From Arabidopsis thaliana (lineage: Eukaryota; Streptophyta; Magnoliopsida; Brassicales; Brassicaceae): a stretch of DNA of 64,000 bases. Below the pieces are notes generated by a model. The model saw only the letters and a list, made by a program, of their open reading frames with translations. It had not been told where the DNA came from and searched no databases. The stretch spans positions 5,518,001 through 5,582,000 of the forward strand of contig NC_003070.9 of assembly GCF_000001735.4 (NCBI RefSeq), read 5' to 3'. Positions within the stretch are counted from its first letter, which is position 1. Each line of letters begins with the position of its first letter. A program made the position numbers and the translations under genes. This document shows, piece by piece, positions 34,101-50,481 of this stretch.

Positions 34101-35466
34101 TGACCTGATTCCTACATGACCAAAAAGGTTGATCAAATACAGAGAACTTTTTTAACTTGACAAAGGATGTATAATTGTATATACAAGAACAACAACAAAA
34201 ATTTAACTAGCTTACAAGAATATTGGTATTAGCACATGCATTAAGGGAAGATCGGAGCAATTAAGCAACATATATATCCCCAAAAAGAGAATCCAATTGC
34301 TCACGAAGGACCTTTAGATTAATCCATCATTCTCATGGAGAAAGAGATCAACCTGCTGAGTGTTGACTTTGTAGCCACGCAACCAGACGGTAGTTTCCGT
34401 CGAATGAAGAGAACTTCTAAATACGAGGCCGTTTACTTATATGATCGTAGAAAGTTAGGCGTTGACAAATCATTTAAGAATGAAAGAAACAGTACACACA
34501 TATAAAAAAATGAAGTATCAAGCAAGAATTTTGGAAAAGAAATTCCAGTGATGATGACATGAAATATCGGTGTTTTTTAAATGTACCACAATATTCTTCT
34601 TATAGCGAAACTAAGACAAGTTTCTTCGTGGAAGATCTGACAAATATTTTTTTTTGTCTATGCATTTTACTCGCTATACCACTTCTTAAAATTTTTATGA
34701 AGCAGCAAACTGTGAAAACTGCACACATTATATATTGTGTTAAAAGCATTATTTACTTCTTAAGGGTTCTTGTTGGATATAAGATATTGAGGTTTGACTT
34801 GTTGGATAAGACACAACTGTTACCAAAGGTTATTCACGGTTTTGTTATGTAGAAAACTATATAAGTGCCAGTGTTGTCTTAATATGTAAAGTCGTCGAGT
34901 AAATAAACGAATAGTTTCAGATCATTAATATTGCTCGTGTGTGTGTCTCTCTCTGGTCCAAGTCTTCTCTTTTATCGTACAAGAAGCAATGGCTTCTAAC
35001 ATGAAATAAGAGCATAAAACCAACAAGCTAAGATCAAGTCAACAAAACTCAAAAAATGATCAAACAAAGAATCACTGATTTTCATTTCATGATTGGTTTT
35101 CTTTCCATTCGTGACATTGAAAATCGGTGCTAACAATTGTCACAAAAACGCTCATTGTTTCATATAGCGAACTCAGACAAGGTTCTTCTTGGAAGAACTT
35201 ATAGATACATTTTCTGTCTCTGCGTTTTTCTTAGTTGCTACCATTTCTTAAATCTTTATGAAGACAGCAAACTGCGAAAACTGCACACATTTTATATACT
35301 TCTTATTTCTTAAGGGTTCTTGCAACAAAAGGTGACTCAGAGGAATGACAAATCCAAGCACATCAGAGTCAAAGGATAACACAAAATGTCATAGCATCCT
35401 GCATATCAGAGTCAAAGGACCAGACACATTAAGCTAATGACTCACCACACTATTGTTTGAAAATAT
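34101..35466. repeat. Duplicated promoter and two 3'-flank repeats between SNARE copies
   Basis: At 34230-34470 lies the upstream region of the first SNARE copy, homologous to 36450-36690 (shared CAACATATATAT, GAGAAAGAGATCAAC, GACTTTGTAGCCACGCA). Then follow repeat copy 2 (about 34548-34800) and copy 3 (about 35023-35345). Copy 3 begins with a piece of the PP2C coding end (35027-35039, GCTAAGATCAAGT). It lacks the last 22 bases around the PP2C stop, then continues as PP2C 3' UTR. So the duplicated block reached from the PP2C tail to the SNARE promoter. Confidence 0.75.
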
Positions 35467-36324
35467 TTAAGCTCGAATATGTATTACCCTTACGCCAGAG
35501 TCACTAACATCCACATGGTGGTCTAAGCCATCCTGCATAAAAGAAAAATCCCAGATTTTGTAGCTCAAGAATTCCCAATCAAGACAGTAAAAAAATAATG
35601 AAAAGCCAAAGACATACGATAAGCCTTGTCTGCAAGCCAATCTGCTCATTCATAACTAGCGCATTGTGTTTTACACGCATGACTGTTTCCTCCAACATAT
35701 CAAGTGCTTCGTCATGTTCTACTCAAAGAATAAAAAAAAAACATACTCAATAGAGAAACCAATACAGAACTCAACATCTGTATTATGTTCACTAGGATAA
35801 AACCAGCTTGCCTTTCATAACTTGTCGGTGTAATCCAACAATTCCTTGGTTATCCAAGCCAATAACTCTGCTCATGATATCATCTTTTTCTGGCCTCAGC
35901 AAGATGTCAATATTGGAAAATTTTAACATGTCCAATGCAGAGGCCATCTGATTTGCTTTTGATCTCAGATTCTCAAACGTACCCTTGCGCCGGCTCATCT
36001 CTTTCCCTGAACTGTGTCAGTAAGCAAATGTTAAGATTGATAATAGAAAAAAGGAAGAAAAAGATACATTCACATATCAAACATTAAACTTAAAAATTAT
36101 CAAGTTTACATAGATTTTCCTTGACTTTCAGCAAGAAGATACTTTAGAGTCTGAACTCGGGTTGCCAAAATGGTGATCTTTCTTCTCATCGATGAAGCAT
36201 GACGTAGAGCATAAGATGATGTTTCGGCCAGTGAACTTCTTTCTAATATCATTCCATCAATCTCCTCTGAGAGTTTTAAAGTCTCATTCTGTTCTCTGAT
36301 CCATGAATCACACAAAGAAGCCAT
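35467..36324 (-). CDS. SYP51-like SNARE copy without membrane anchor
   Basis: Exons 36324-36110, 36011-35812, 35718-35618 and then 35532-35467 give 193 residues. The first three exons match SYP51 in length and phase (215, 200, 101 nt). The SNARE helix keeps its central Gln (GLQTRLIDGLDHHVDV) but ends SGVRVIHIRA at a stop just inside what was intron 4. The exon that encodes the membrane anchor in SYP51 is not found nearby. The product would be a soluble SNARE fragment. It could be non-functional or could interfere with real SNARE complexes. Intron 2 again has a GC donor (AAAG followed by GCAAGC). Pseudogene status is possible. Confidence 0.75.
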
Positions 36325-37182
36325 TGACTTTGATTAATCCTACATAATCAAAAATCCAATACAGATCACTTTCAGACAACTTTTAACTTTACCAAGGATG
36401 TATATAAATGCAACAATAAGAACAACAAAAATCCAACTAGCTTACAAGAAGCAACAACTTCGATAATGGTATTGGCACATGTATTAAAGGAAGATCGGAG
36501 CAATTCAGCAACATATATATCTCTAAAAGAGAATCAAATTGCTCACCAAGGACCTTTAAATAATACATCATTGTCATTGAGAAAGAGATCAACTTGCTGA
36601 GTGCTGACTTTGTAGCCACGCAGCCAGACGGCAGTTTCCTTCGAAAGAAGACATCTTCTAAATACGAGACCATTACTTATATGATCGTAGAAAGGTAGGC
36701 CTACGTTGACAATTCTTGGCGAAATAAAAAAAGGAACATGCATTACACTATCTCTTGTTTTGCCTCTTACAAATGTAGAGATTAAGAAACAGTACACATG
36801 TATAAAATGAAGGATCAGATACGTATTTTGCGAATTTTGTTTCCAGTGATGATGATATGAATATTGGTGTTTTACAAAATTTCCACAATGTTCTTCTTAT
36901 AACAAACTCAGACAAGTTTCTTCGTGGAAGATTCTACAGATAATTTTTGTTTTTTTGTCTCTGTGTTTGACTTGCTACCACTTCTTAAATCTTTATGAAG
37001 ACAGCAAAGAGCAAACTGTGATAACTGCACACATTATATATTACTTAAAGGGTTTTGGTAACAGAAGAGAAATGAAAAGCTCAGCCACAAATGTGGAATG
37101 AGGAAATACATTGCAACCATTCACATAGAGAGTAGAGGCCAGTGGACCTACAGAGGAACTTATAAGTTGTCTGATGTTGGTA
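36325..37182. repeat. Second duplicated promoter and 3'-flank repeat copy 4
   Basis: 36450-36690 matches the upstream region of the first SNARE copy. 36836-37070 is the fourth copy of the 3'-flank repeat and is closest to copy 2 (both begin with GTGATGATGA before ATGAA). The remaining stretch is the SYP51 3' UTR. Confidence 0.7.
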
Positions 37183-38340
37183 TTACATATACTTAACCAA
37201 CATCCATATTACAACAGCAAGACCGACGATCCCCAGCACTGACAAGAGCATTGACATGCAAGAGCAACCACTTCTCATATTCTTGTTCATGACAGCAAGG
37301 CTCTTCTGCACTCTCTGTAATAAGATAACAGATCAATGTCTTTAATTAGCCATTAGCTTAAGCATAATGTGGTTCTTGGTTGAGCAAACCGAAAACAGAT
37401 CACCATTACATCAGTGTTACTCCTAATGAAAGTATGGATCAACTAAAGCTTGGGATTCACCAAAGTAATTAGTTTGTTGAAATATTTAAGAGTTGAAGCA
37501 TATATTACCCTTAAGCGAGAGTCAGTAACATCCACATGGTAATCTAAGTCATCCTGCATAAAGGAAAATCCAAATGTGTTAGTATCCGAAAATTCAAATC
37601 AAAGGCGAAAAAATGAAAAGCTAGTGACATACAATAAGCCTAGTCTGCAAGTCAAGCTCTTCACTAACAGCCAGAGCAATGTGTTTTGTGCTCATGACTG
37701 TTCCCTCCAATTGCTCAAGTCCTTCGTCTTGTTCTACTCACAGGAAAATAAAACATTCAATAGGAAAAAACAAATACAGAAATCAACATCTGTATTACGT
37801 TTACTAGGATAAGAGAGGTTTTACCTCTCATAACTTGTCGTTGATATCCAACAATTCCTTGGTTATCCATGCCAGTAACTCTGCTCATGGAATCATCCGG
37901 CTTGATATCTGGCCCGAGCAAGCTGTCTCTATTGGCAAAGTTTGACATGTTCAAAGCATTCGCCATCTGGTTTGCTTTTGACCTCAGATTCCCTACCATA
38001 TCCTTTCGCCGATTCATCTCTTTCTCTGAACTGTGTCAGTAAGTAATAATTCAGATTAACACTAACCTTAAAGGTGTCTAATTTACAGATTTAAGCAATT
38101 AGGATTGGACTAGTAAATGGCTTACATAGGTTTTCCATGAATTTCAGCAAGAAGAGACTGCAGACTATCTAATTTGTTACCGAAAATGGTGATCTTCCTT
38201 CGTATAGCTGAAGCACGACGCTGAGCATCAGGCCCTGTGACAGCCGATGAACTTCTTTCTGATATCATTCCATTAATCTCCTCAGAGAGTTTTAAAGCCT
38301 CGTTGTATGCTCTCATCCATGAATCCGATGAAGACGCCAT
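37183..38340 (-). CDS. SYP51: SYP51, tail-anchored Qc-SNARE
   Basis: Five exons on the minus strand (38340-38126, 38030-37825, 37733-37633, 37553-37509, 37314-37183) join to 232 residues. There is an N-terminal helical domain (MASSSDSWMRAYNEALKLSE), a linker, a Qc-SNARE motif (about 140-200) with its central Gln in DLQTRLIDDLDYHVDV, and a C-terminal membrane anchor (about 212-229, MLLSVLGIVGLAVVIWML). SYP51 is known to act with VTI1-type and SYP2 SNAREs at the TGN, prevacuolar compartment and tonoplast. All introns are GT-AG. It is the parent-like, best preserved member of the three-gene array. Confidence 0.96.
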
Positions 38341-39213
38341 TATTCCTATATAATTAAAAGCTAATCAAAGCCTGGATCACTTCCATTGAAATTTTAAAAT
38401 GATCAAGGATATATACGTAAGATCCAACAGAAACAACAACAAAGATCTACAAATTGAGACAAAAACGCGGCCTTTGACTACAATTTTGAGGCACAAGGCT
38501 CAAAATCTGAAATTTACAGGATCATGAAGTCCATTATCAGGGGAAGATCAGAGAGATTCAGTAACAGATATAATCCCTCATCAATGACTCGGATTGACAA
38601 AAATAACATCGTTTAAAGGATCGAATTGCTTACCAAATTATTTCTCGGACCTTTGTATTCTTCAATTTGTCCGAGCTCGTACCATGTAAGAGATCGGCTT
38701 ATTAAATGTTGAGTCTGTAGTCGCCGGAATCACCGTGAATCGGAGGAGAATGATTCAACCTGTCACGCACCGGGTAGCAGGGCCCGTCGCAAGAAAGATG
38801 AGATAAAGACGAAGCTGAAATAAAACGACGCGGTTTTAACTTGTTATCTTGGAAAAGTTATGGGTTAAATTAGTTATTTAAGAAAGTATGCGTTAAGAAG
38901 CAGAAAGAACATATAAATGAAGGGATCAATAAAGAATATTTAAATTTTCGACCCATTATAATGGATCTATCCATCTCATGCCTGTTTCTTCCGTCTCCTC
39001 TCTTCCTTGCCAGAATCCTGAGTTTCTCTCTGACTGTGCTTAGTTCCATCATAACTATATCGTTCTGATTGCAGTTTCCGTTTCGATTATCGTTAATGGT
39101 GTTTTTGTTTCCGGGAAAGTGATAAACTTTGAAGCGCGATTTTGGTGTTCTAAAGCAAGTTCGAGAAGGGGATCAGAAGATACATTTACAATCTCTCGAG
39201 TACGATTCGGTTC
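38341..39213. other. Divergent promoter region
   Basis: The promoter of SYP51 (left; 38535-38760 is distantly similar to the upstream regions of the two SNARE copies) and the 5' UTR of the kelch gene (right) share this stretch. No further gene is seen. Confidence 0.4.
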
Positions 39214-40697
39214 ATGTAAGTGTTAGCTCTCTTGTTCTTCCTTCACAAAGTTGAATCTAAATCTCAATCCTTTACCTTTTCTCTTCAAAATCATGTTTTG
39301 TCTTAAAACATTGAATGTTGATTATTGATTGAATAAGTCTGATCGTTAGTGGCTGAAACTTGTTTTCAGGGAATCAATCGAGCAGTCTATAATCCCAGGT
39401 TTGCCTGATGATTTGGCTTTGAGATGCATAGCGAAGCTTTCTCATGGGTATCATGGAGTGCTCGAATGTGTTTCCAGAGGCTGGAGAGATTTAGTTCGTG
39501 GTGCTGATTACTCGTGCTATAAAGCTAGAAATGGATGGTCAGGGAGCTGGTTGTTTGTGTTGACGGAACGTTCTAAGAATCAGTGGGTTGCTTATGATCC
39601 TGAAGCTGATCGATGGCATCCATTGCCTAGAACTAGAGCTGTTCAAGATGGTTGGCATCATTCTGGTTTTGCGTGTGTTTGTGTTTCCAATTGTCTTCTT
39701 GTGATTGGGGGTTGTTATGCGCCTTCGGTGTCATCGTTTCCTCATCAGAAGCCTGTTGTCACTAAAGATGTCATGCGGTTTGATCCGTTTAAGAAACAAT
39801 GGAAAATGGTTGCTAGTATGCGAACACCACGGACTCACTTTGCTTGTACTTCTGTCTCTGGCAAGGTTTATGTTGCTGGAGGTCGTAATTTAACTCATTC
39901 CAGGGGAATCCCATCTGCTGAGGTTTATGATCCTGTCGCTGATAGGTATTTTTTCCCACACTAATGTGGTTTATATTCTCGTGTAGGATAGAACTGGCAT
40001 ATTTAACCCCACAATGTACTCTTTTTGTTTTTTTCTATGATGGGTCAAGATATAGTTTTAAAAGTTTTCTCATGTTTCACCTGAAAAGCTATCAAACTGG
40101 AGTATGACATAGTAGTATTGCAGGTGGGAGGAATTACCAGCAATGCCTAGACCACAGATGGACTGCTCGGGGTTATCGTACAGAGGCTGCTTTCATGTTT
40201 TAAGTGACCAGGTGGGATTTGCAGAGCAAAATTCATCTGAAGTTTTTAATCCACGAGACATGACTTGGTCCACTGTGGAGGATGTCTGGCCTTTCTCTAG
40301 AGCCATGCAGTTTGCTGTTCAGGTGATGAAAAATGATCGGGTGTATACTATTGTAGATTGGGGAGAAAGCTTGATCAAGACTAGGGATACAGATGAAGGG
40401 GAATGGTACAATGTTGGTTCAGTTCCTTCTGTTGTTCTTCCTAATCATCCGAGAGAGTTAGAAGCCTTCGGTTATGGGTTTGCAGCTCTAAGGAATGAAC
40501 TCTATGTTATAGGAGGTAAGGTCCTTAAATGGGAAGAATCAGGGGCAGGGAGATTTGACATTGTGAGATTGCCTGTTGTGAGGGTATGTAACCCTTTGGA
40601 TAGACCTCTGAATTGGAGAGAGACCAAACCAATGTGCATTCCAGCCGGTGGGTCGATCATTGGTTGTGTATCCTTGGAAGAATCTTCTCCCCCTTAA
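39214..40697 (+). CDS. F-box-like kelch-repeat protein
   Basis: Exons 39214-39215, 39370-39945 and 40124-40697 join to 383 residues. The start codon is split: AT ends the first exon and G begins the second, giving MESIEQSIIPGLPDDLALRC. Residues about 10-50 (LPDDLALRCIAKLSHGYHGV then VSRGWRDLV) form a short F-box of the plant kelch type. About four to five kelch blades follow (VYVAGGRN, AEVYDPVADRWEELPAMPRP, SEVFNPRDMTWSTVED, LYVIGGKV). Such proteins usually act as substrate adaptors of SCF ubiquitin ligases; the target cannot be read here. Length and order fit the family and no damage is seen. Confidence 0.93.
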
Positions 40698-41707
40698 CCA
40701 AGGTGATAGAATCTTTCTTGATGTATAAAATTGGTATGTTCAATTCTTTGATTGTTGCATCGTGAGATGTAAAAGTAGTTAAAAGGAACCATGGAAAGCA
40801 CTTGGTTGTCATTGATATCTTCTGTTGTCTTTTTACAAACAAGTAAGTTCACGTTGTTATATGATCATTTCTTTTACAGAAGTGTCGTTTGGCTTATGTA
40901 CAAAAATAAGATAGACTGAAATTTAGCATATCTTTTTTTTTTCATGCTTGCATGGAAACTCCAATTATAGCCATAAACTTAGCTGTGTGTTAGTTTGCAG
41001 TTGATTATGGTTGCGTATTTTCCAATAAGGGTTTCTGACACTCTTTAAATTATTTTCCAATAATATTCATGGAATCAGTGTGTTCCTTCTCTGAGTAAGA
41101 CCTTGGTCCCACTGTGAAAGTGGAAGCTTTTGCTGTAATACTCACTGCACAGACATCTGGACACTTGAGGCTAACTGGAAACCGTGAGGGTGAAAACAGT
41201 TGTTTTAAAGGGAAGTAGTTACCGAAGAAGTCAACCTATAATGCATTTATCTTCCAGGTAAAGGCTTCCACTTTTATGTGAATGAGTTCAGTTTGTCATC
41301 CTATGATATGATTACTGCAAGAAGGTTACCGGCCGTGGTCAGGCCATTACTGTCACTCATATTTGGAATTAAACTTGTACATAATAAGATTCATGTTATA
41401 TCTCAGTGTATTTGAGTGTTAGTGATTGTTATGTGTTCATTTGACCTACACCAAGGTGTATCATGTGTATAGACCAAACACTTGAATGATAAATTAAGAG
41501 TGATACAAATAGTTTGCTTCTTTTTTAGTCTCGTTTTTGTCCTTGATTTGCTACATATAATTAAAGTCTTATAAATTTCGTATAGAGGAACTATTAGATG
41601 AAATTACGGAGTACAATCACACGAGCAATAAGACTTTCAAGTTTGATTGGATATCATTCTATATTGAAGTATTATATATTGGAAGGTGAAGAGTATTACT
41701 TTTCCAG
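40698..41707. other. Convergent spacer, kelch gene and WAKL8
   Basis: 3' UTR of the kelch gene (plus) and of WAKL8 (minus). It is AT-rich and I see no gene, tRNA or repeat. Confidence 0.4.
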
Positions 41708-44018
41708 TCACTGTGTCTTGTGAGGCATTAGTGGTTTTGTGTCCAATGAGAATGAGCTGTTTTCAACGACTATGTTCGGAGAAGAGTAACTAAGTGACAT
41801 AGACTCCGGCATTGCGATCTGGATGTGTGCATGCTCTTCACCATTCTGTGCTTGGCTTTGAGTACCTTTTCTCTTAGATTGCATCCTATCTAGTTCAATA
41901 AATACGTCTCTCATGGTAGGGCGATGTTCTGAGTTCAAGCTCAAACACCTTCTTGCAAGTTTGGCTACTGCAAGGACCTCTTCTCGATCACATTCCTCCT
42001 TGATGCGAGCATCGAGAATTTCATGAAGTCTGTCATTTCTCATGGCTTCGAGGAAGTAAGCACCCAACATTCGGACTTCTTGCCGTCTCAGAAGGGAGAC
42101 AGGTTTCTCTCCGGTTAAGAGCTCAATGAGCAAAACCCCAAAGCTGTAGACGTCACTCTTCCCTGTGAAGTGGTTTGACTGAAGGTACTCTGGGTCTACA
42201 TATCCAATTGTTCCTTGTACAATTGTTGTCAAGTGAGTATCATCTATAGCAACAGATCTCGAGATTCCAAAATCTGACACTTTTGCACGGTGCTTTTCAT
42301 CCAATAAGATATTTGTTGACTTGACATCTCTGTGATAAATGGGGATAGAGACGGCTGAATGCAGGTAGGAGAGGGCATCGGCGACTTCACAGGCGATGCA
42401 GAGACGGACTTCCCAACTCATTGGGAAATCCTCTGATGGGTTGTGAAGATGATCGAAAAGGTTACGGTTAGGAATGAACTCATACACCAATATAGGTACT
42501 TCTGTCTCAAGACAACATCCTAAGATCTTGACAACATTTCGGTGGTTAATCTGTGACAAAAGGATGATCTCATTGATGAATTCCTCAAGATTCTCTTCTT
42601 TCAATGCTTTGGACTTCTTGACAGCGACGATCATCCCATCTTCCAACATTCCTTTATAAACTGTACCCTGCCCGCCTTGCCCCAGTATTCTGCTCGCATT
42701 GAATCTATCTGTTGCATTCTCCAGGTCATTGGAGCTGAAAACTTTGGTTCTATTTACACTTCCGTGAAGGAAGGATGTTTGTTGCTGCAACAACAAACCT
42801 CCATTTCTTTGGAAGAACTTCCTCTTCTGCTTGGCTACTTTCCGCTTTCTATTAGCCTTGCATAGCAACCACATACCAAAGATCAGGAGCAACAATCCAG
42901 AGCTTAGAGTTCCACCTGCATTGTAAGTTGATCTTTTCACTTTCAATCTAAAAAGGCTTATGCAGAAACATTATATAACTTACTTAAAATGGCTGGCCAA
43001 GTTTTCTCACATCTATATGATCCGAGAACATTCACACACTTTCTCTTTCCACATTTATTTAGATGTGGATCTCTGCATTCATCAATGTCTACGGACACAA
43101 AAATTCCAAACTTCACATAAGGTTATATAGTACACTCAAGCCCTCTATTCAAAGAAGTTAATAGGTACCTTGGCATCCGCCAGGTATGTAGGGATTTCCT
43201 TCGTAACCATTGTGACACGAACATTGATAGCTATCTTCGAAAAATGTATTGCCTTTGCATAGTACACGCTTTGAAGTCATGTAGGAAAGATCAAGACGCC
43301 ATTCTAGCTCTATTGTTGTATATTCACTGTACTCCATTAATTCGGGAGGAGTAAACAAGGACCCTGACAATGTGAATTGAGTCAAGAAGGCAACCTGACA
43401 TCCTTGTTTATTTGGTTCCAGTTTCTCTACGGTTGCATCAAACACTTGAAGTTGAAGAAGAGGTGGTATAGTCATCTGGCAGCATTTGTAACCAACACAA
43501 CTCGTGTTAGCTCCTTTGTAAGACCGTATCTCATTTCCACATGTCGTCTCACATCCCACGATTTGTAACCCTGTGACATTCATGAACGCCTTGTTGTTGC
43601 ATCCAACAGCTGTGAACTTATTGTTTTCTGATATGAAGAATGGGCTGCCCTTCAAATTCAAAGACGATGATGAATAACCATCTCTGTTGGGACAACCTGA
43701 ATGTTTCAATGGACTCTGGATGTAGAATTTGTTGTACACCGATATGGAGAAAGGGTCTCCAAGGTTGAAGGAAGTAACTGCTCGTCGGATCCTTGGCAAC
43801 AAAAGTATCGGTTGTTGGTCTGATGAGCTTTTGCAGACAATCTCGAACCATTTGTTCTTGTAACAACCTTTGCCTATCCCAAAAGGGTAAGGAACACTAA
43901 CATTTCCGCAATGGTCACTGCAATTACGAAGTGCAAGAGGAAAAGTAGAAGCAGCTGCGTATTCACAGATTCGCAACAGAAGCATAACAACAAGGAAACG
44001 TTTCACATCAACACCCAT
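41708..44018 (-). CDS. WAKL8: WAKL8, wall-associated receptor kinase-like protein
   Basis: Exons on the minus strand (44018-43169, 43088-42984, 42915-41708) join to 720 residues. Signal peptide (1-23, [15 protein letters not shown]), WAK domain ([21 protein letters not shown], about 30-283), an EGF exon ([18 protein letters not shown]), a membrane helix (about 321-338, [12 protein letters not shown]) and a complete RD kinase follow. The kinase shows [36 protein letters not shown] and GYVDPEYL. It has the same three-exon plan as the cluster but stands 20 kb away on the other strand and is clearly more diverged. It is therefore an older relative, not part of the recent array. The ATG at 44018 was chosen because the upstream in-frame ATG would add only a (CT)n-encoded Arg/Glu run. 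Confidence 0.95.
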
Positions 44019-45889
44019 TTGCTCTCTCTCTCTCTCTCTTTCTTTCAGGAGCCAGAAGTTCTGTTCAGGCTCAGGCACACCTCTCTCTCTCTCTCTCTTT
44101 CTCTAACACAGATAAGTCAAGAGTCAACCTTTTCACTTTTATATTAATTTTGCATGATACATCAACGAAGACCTTGACCCATATGAATTGAGGCCATAAC
44201 ATATTTCAGTAGTGGGCTCCGTAGATACAGCAGAAACCACGAAAAAAGAGGATAATGTTTGTAATTAAATGTTTTAAGATATTCTTTATCAAAACAAAAC
44301 GAAAAATGCCAAAGATATTCATGTTGAGCCTCTTCAAACGAAACACAAGAGTTTTTAGTTTTTACTGTGAGACGAAGTTTTTCATTAAGCAGAACGTTTT
44401 AAAATGGATATGCCGGTACTTGAGATTTTTTTCATTAAAATATAGATCACTATTTGGGTGACAATTAATGAAACAAAGGAGCCCATAGTCATGGTCCTTT
44501 AATTTCAAAATGGGCCCAAAATTAGTCATGGTCCTTTTATCCTTTAATTTAAAAATGGGCCTAAAATTCGATATCGAACCAAAATAAACATTGGGATGGT
44601 TACATTTACTTGTAGCGGTCGACAAAAAAAAAAAAAAAACATTTACTTGTAGCGGCCAAAAATCCCACAGCATATTGAAATGAAATTTCCGAAACTGAAT
44701 TCAATGCAAATTGAAATGGAATCAGATTAATGGAATTCAGAAAATGACAATTCGTGTGGGGGAAAAAAAAAACATTACGTAAGGAAATATAAAGAGAGAA
44801 ACTTTATAACGAAAATGAGATTGAAAGTATCCATACGCACGTTCTTCTAATTTCCATTAAATTTCATTTAGGATCTGATGATATTGAGAGTCCCATTTAA
44901 TGCAAACCGTATAACATAAGCTACGGAGAGAGACTTGTTGATTCCATGCTTCTCACTTACTCCTTCACCCCCAAAATCTTATTCTTCTTTCATCTCCGCC
45001 GTCTATTTTTCATCAACATCGATAGATGTACGGTTCTCGTTTCTTCTGGTTATAAAGCAACCGAGTCGCACGGACACGAACCATTTTGTATTTTTCTTTC
45101 CATTACAATACAAAAAAAAAGAAGCAATTTGGTCATTTTTATCATTTCTTTAAGCAGATTTTACCATTTTTTGAGTAAGCAACGAGGAAACCTAGAGAAG
45201 GTGAGAGAAAATCAACAAAAATAAAGATAAAAATAAAAAGTTAGGGTTTTGATGCATATTCTTAGATTTGAACAAAGAGAAGAAGATAGTTTTTGATTGT
45301 TACTAGCTCTCACAATCCTTCTTGAATCTATTCCACCTGTCAAGCTCTACATTTTTTCTTTGTGGTATTGTTCTATCAGTTTTGGATTCTTTGCCATTTT
45401 CTGATTCTTTATTTTTTTGGTGTCTGAAGCTAATTTTAGCGATTTGGTATGGTGAAATCTTTCAAATCGAGCGAAGGTTTTGTTTTTCTTAAATTACTTC
45501 TATTGAGGTTTTTGGATTAATTGATTTAAGGTTGTTGTAGAGAAAGTTTCCATTTTTGGAACAAAAAGCATGTTTTTGGAGTTTTCTGGTCGGATTATTC
45601 ATCTACAATTGCAAATGGGAAGAACTTTGATGAGTAGTCTGTGTTTAATTGATAGTTTCTGGAGGATTCAACTTCTGCCAAAACTTAATTATTTCTCCCA
45701 ATTGTTTTTTTTTGCAGCTTAAATATTTGGGAGGGGAAATTTGTAGCCTACAATCTCTGAAGCAATTTGGCATCTTTAAAGTTTTAGCAGTGATTCTTTA
45801 TAGTTCAGTATGTCAGATTCTTGTTACAGGTCTTGTCAGTTAGAATAATTTGAAGGACTGTTGTTGTTGTTGTTGTTGTTGTTGTTGTG
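44019..45889. other. Divergent promoter region of WAKL8 and RAF18
   Basis: The left part holds two CT-rich stretches (about 44026-44044 and 44080-44104), probably in the WAKL8 5' UTR. At 44498-44570 a motif around AAAATGGGCC is tandemly repeated. The right part (about 44930-45889) is probably a long RAF18 5' UTR with at least one intron ending at about 45718 (TTTTTTGCAG). It holds several upstream ATGs and ends in a (TTG)n repeat at 45861-45887. Confidence 0.45.
44602..44655 (+). repeat. 17-base direct repeat flanking a poly-A tract
   Basis: ACATTTACTTGTAGCGG occurs at 44602-44618 and 44639-44655. Between them lie only TCGAC and a run of A. A target-site duplication around an A-rich end is what a very short, 5'-truncated LINE/SINE-type insertion leaves. 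Confidence 0.6.
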
Positions 45890-50145
<4,256 letters not shown>

Positions 50146-50481
50146 AACAGATTCGATATTTTATAGGTTTCTCTTTACTCTTTCCAAGTGTTTTGGGGTC
50201 AGGAGGGAGATATTTGTTGACCCTTTTCTCCTTTCCCCCTTTTTTTACCAAAACAAAACAAAAAAAAAAAAAAAAAAAATTGTTTTTCTCGCTAGTGTTG
50301 AGAAGGAAATATGATAGATTAATGTAAGAACGTTTCTTACCAAATGTGAACAATCGAGATTCAAGACTACGGGATTTGCTAAATGTGAACAAAGTAAGAA
50401 CATTGGTAAACATAGATTCTTAGAGATTTGCTGCTCAAAATGCAGCTAAGAGAACAAAACTTGAAGATGATTTTTTAGTCA
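50146..50481. other. Convergent 3' spacer
   Basis: 3' UTRs of RAF18 and RH36 meet here. A poly-A tract lies at 50261-50279. Nothing else is seen. Confidence 0.5.

Noticed and set aside
36437-36797. Minus-strand frames before the second SNARE copy
   Set aside because: They lie in the duplicated promoter region, differ in frame from the first copy and show no conserved protein.
44026-44104. CT-rich stretches near the WAKL8 start as a CRISPR-like or structured repeat
   Set aside because: They are plain dinucleotide microsatellites in a 5' UTR with no spacers or regular unit.
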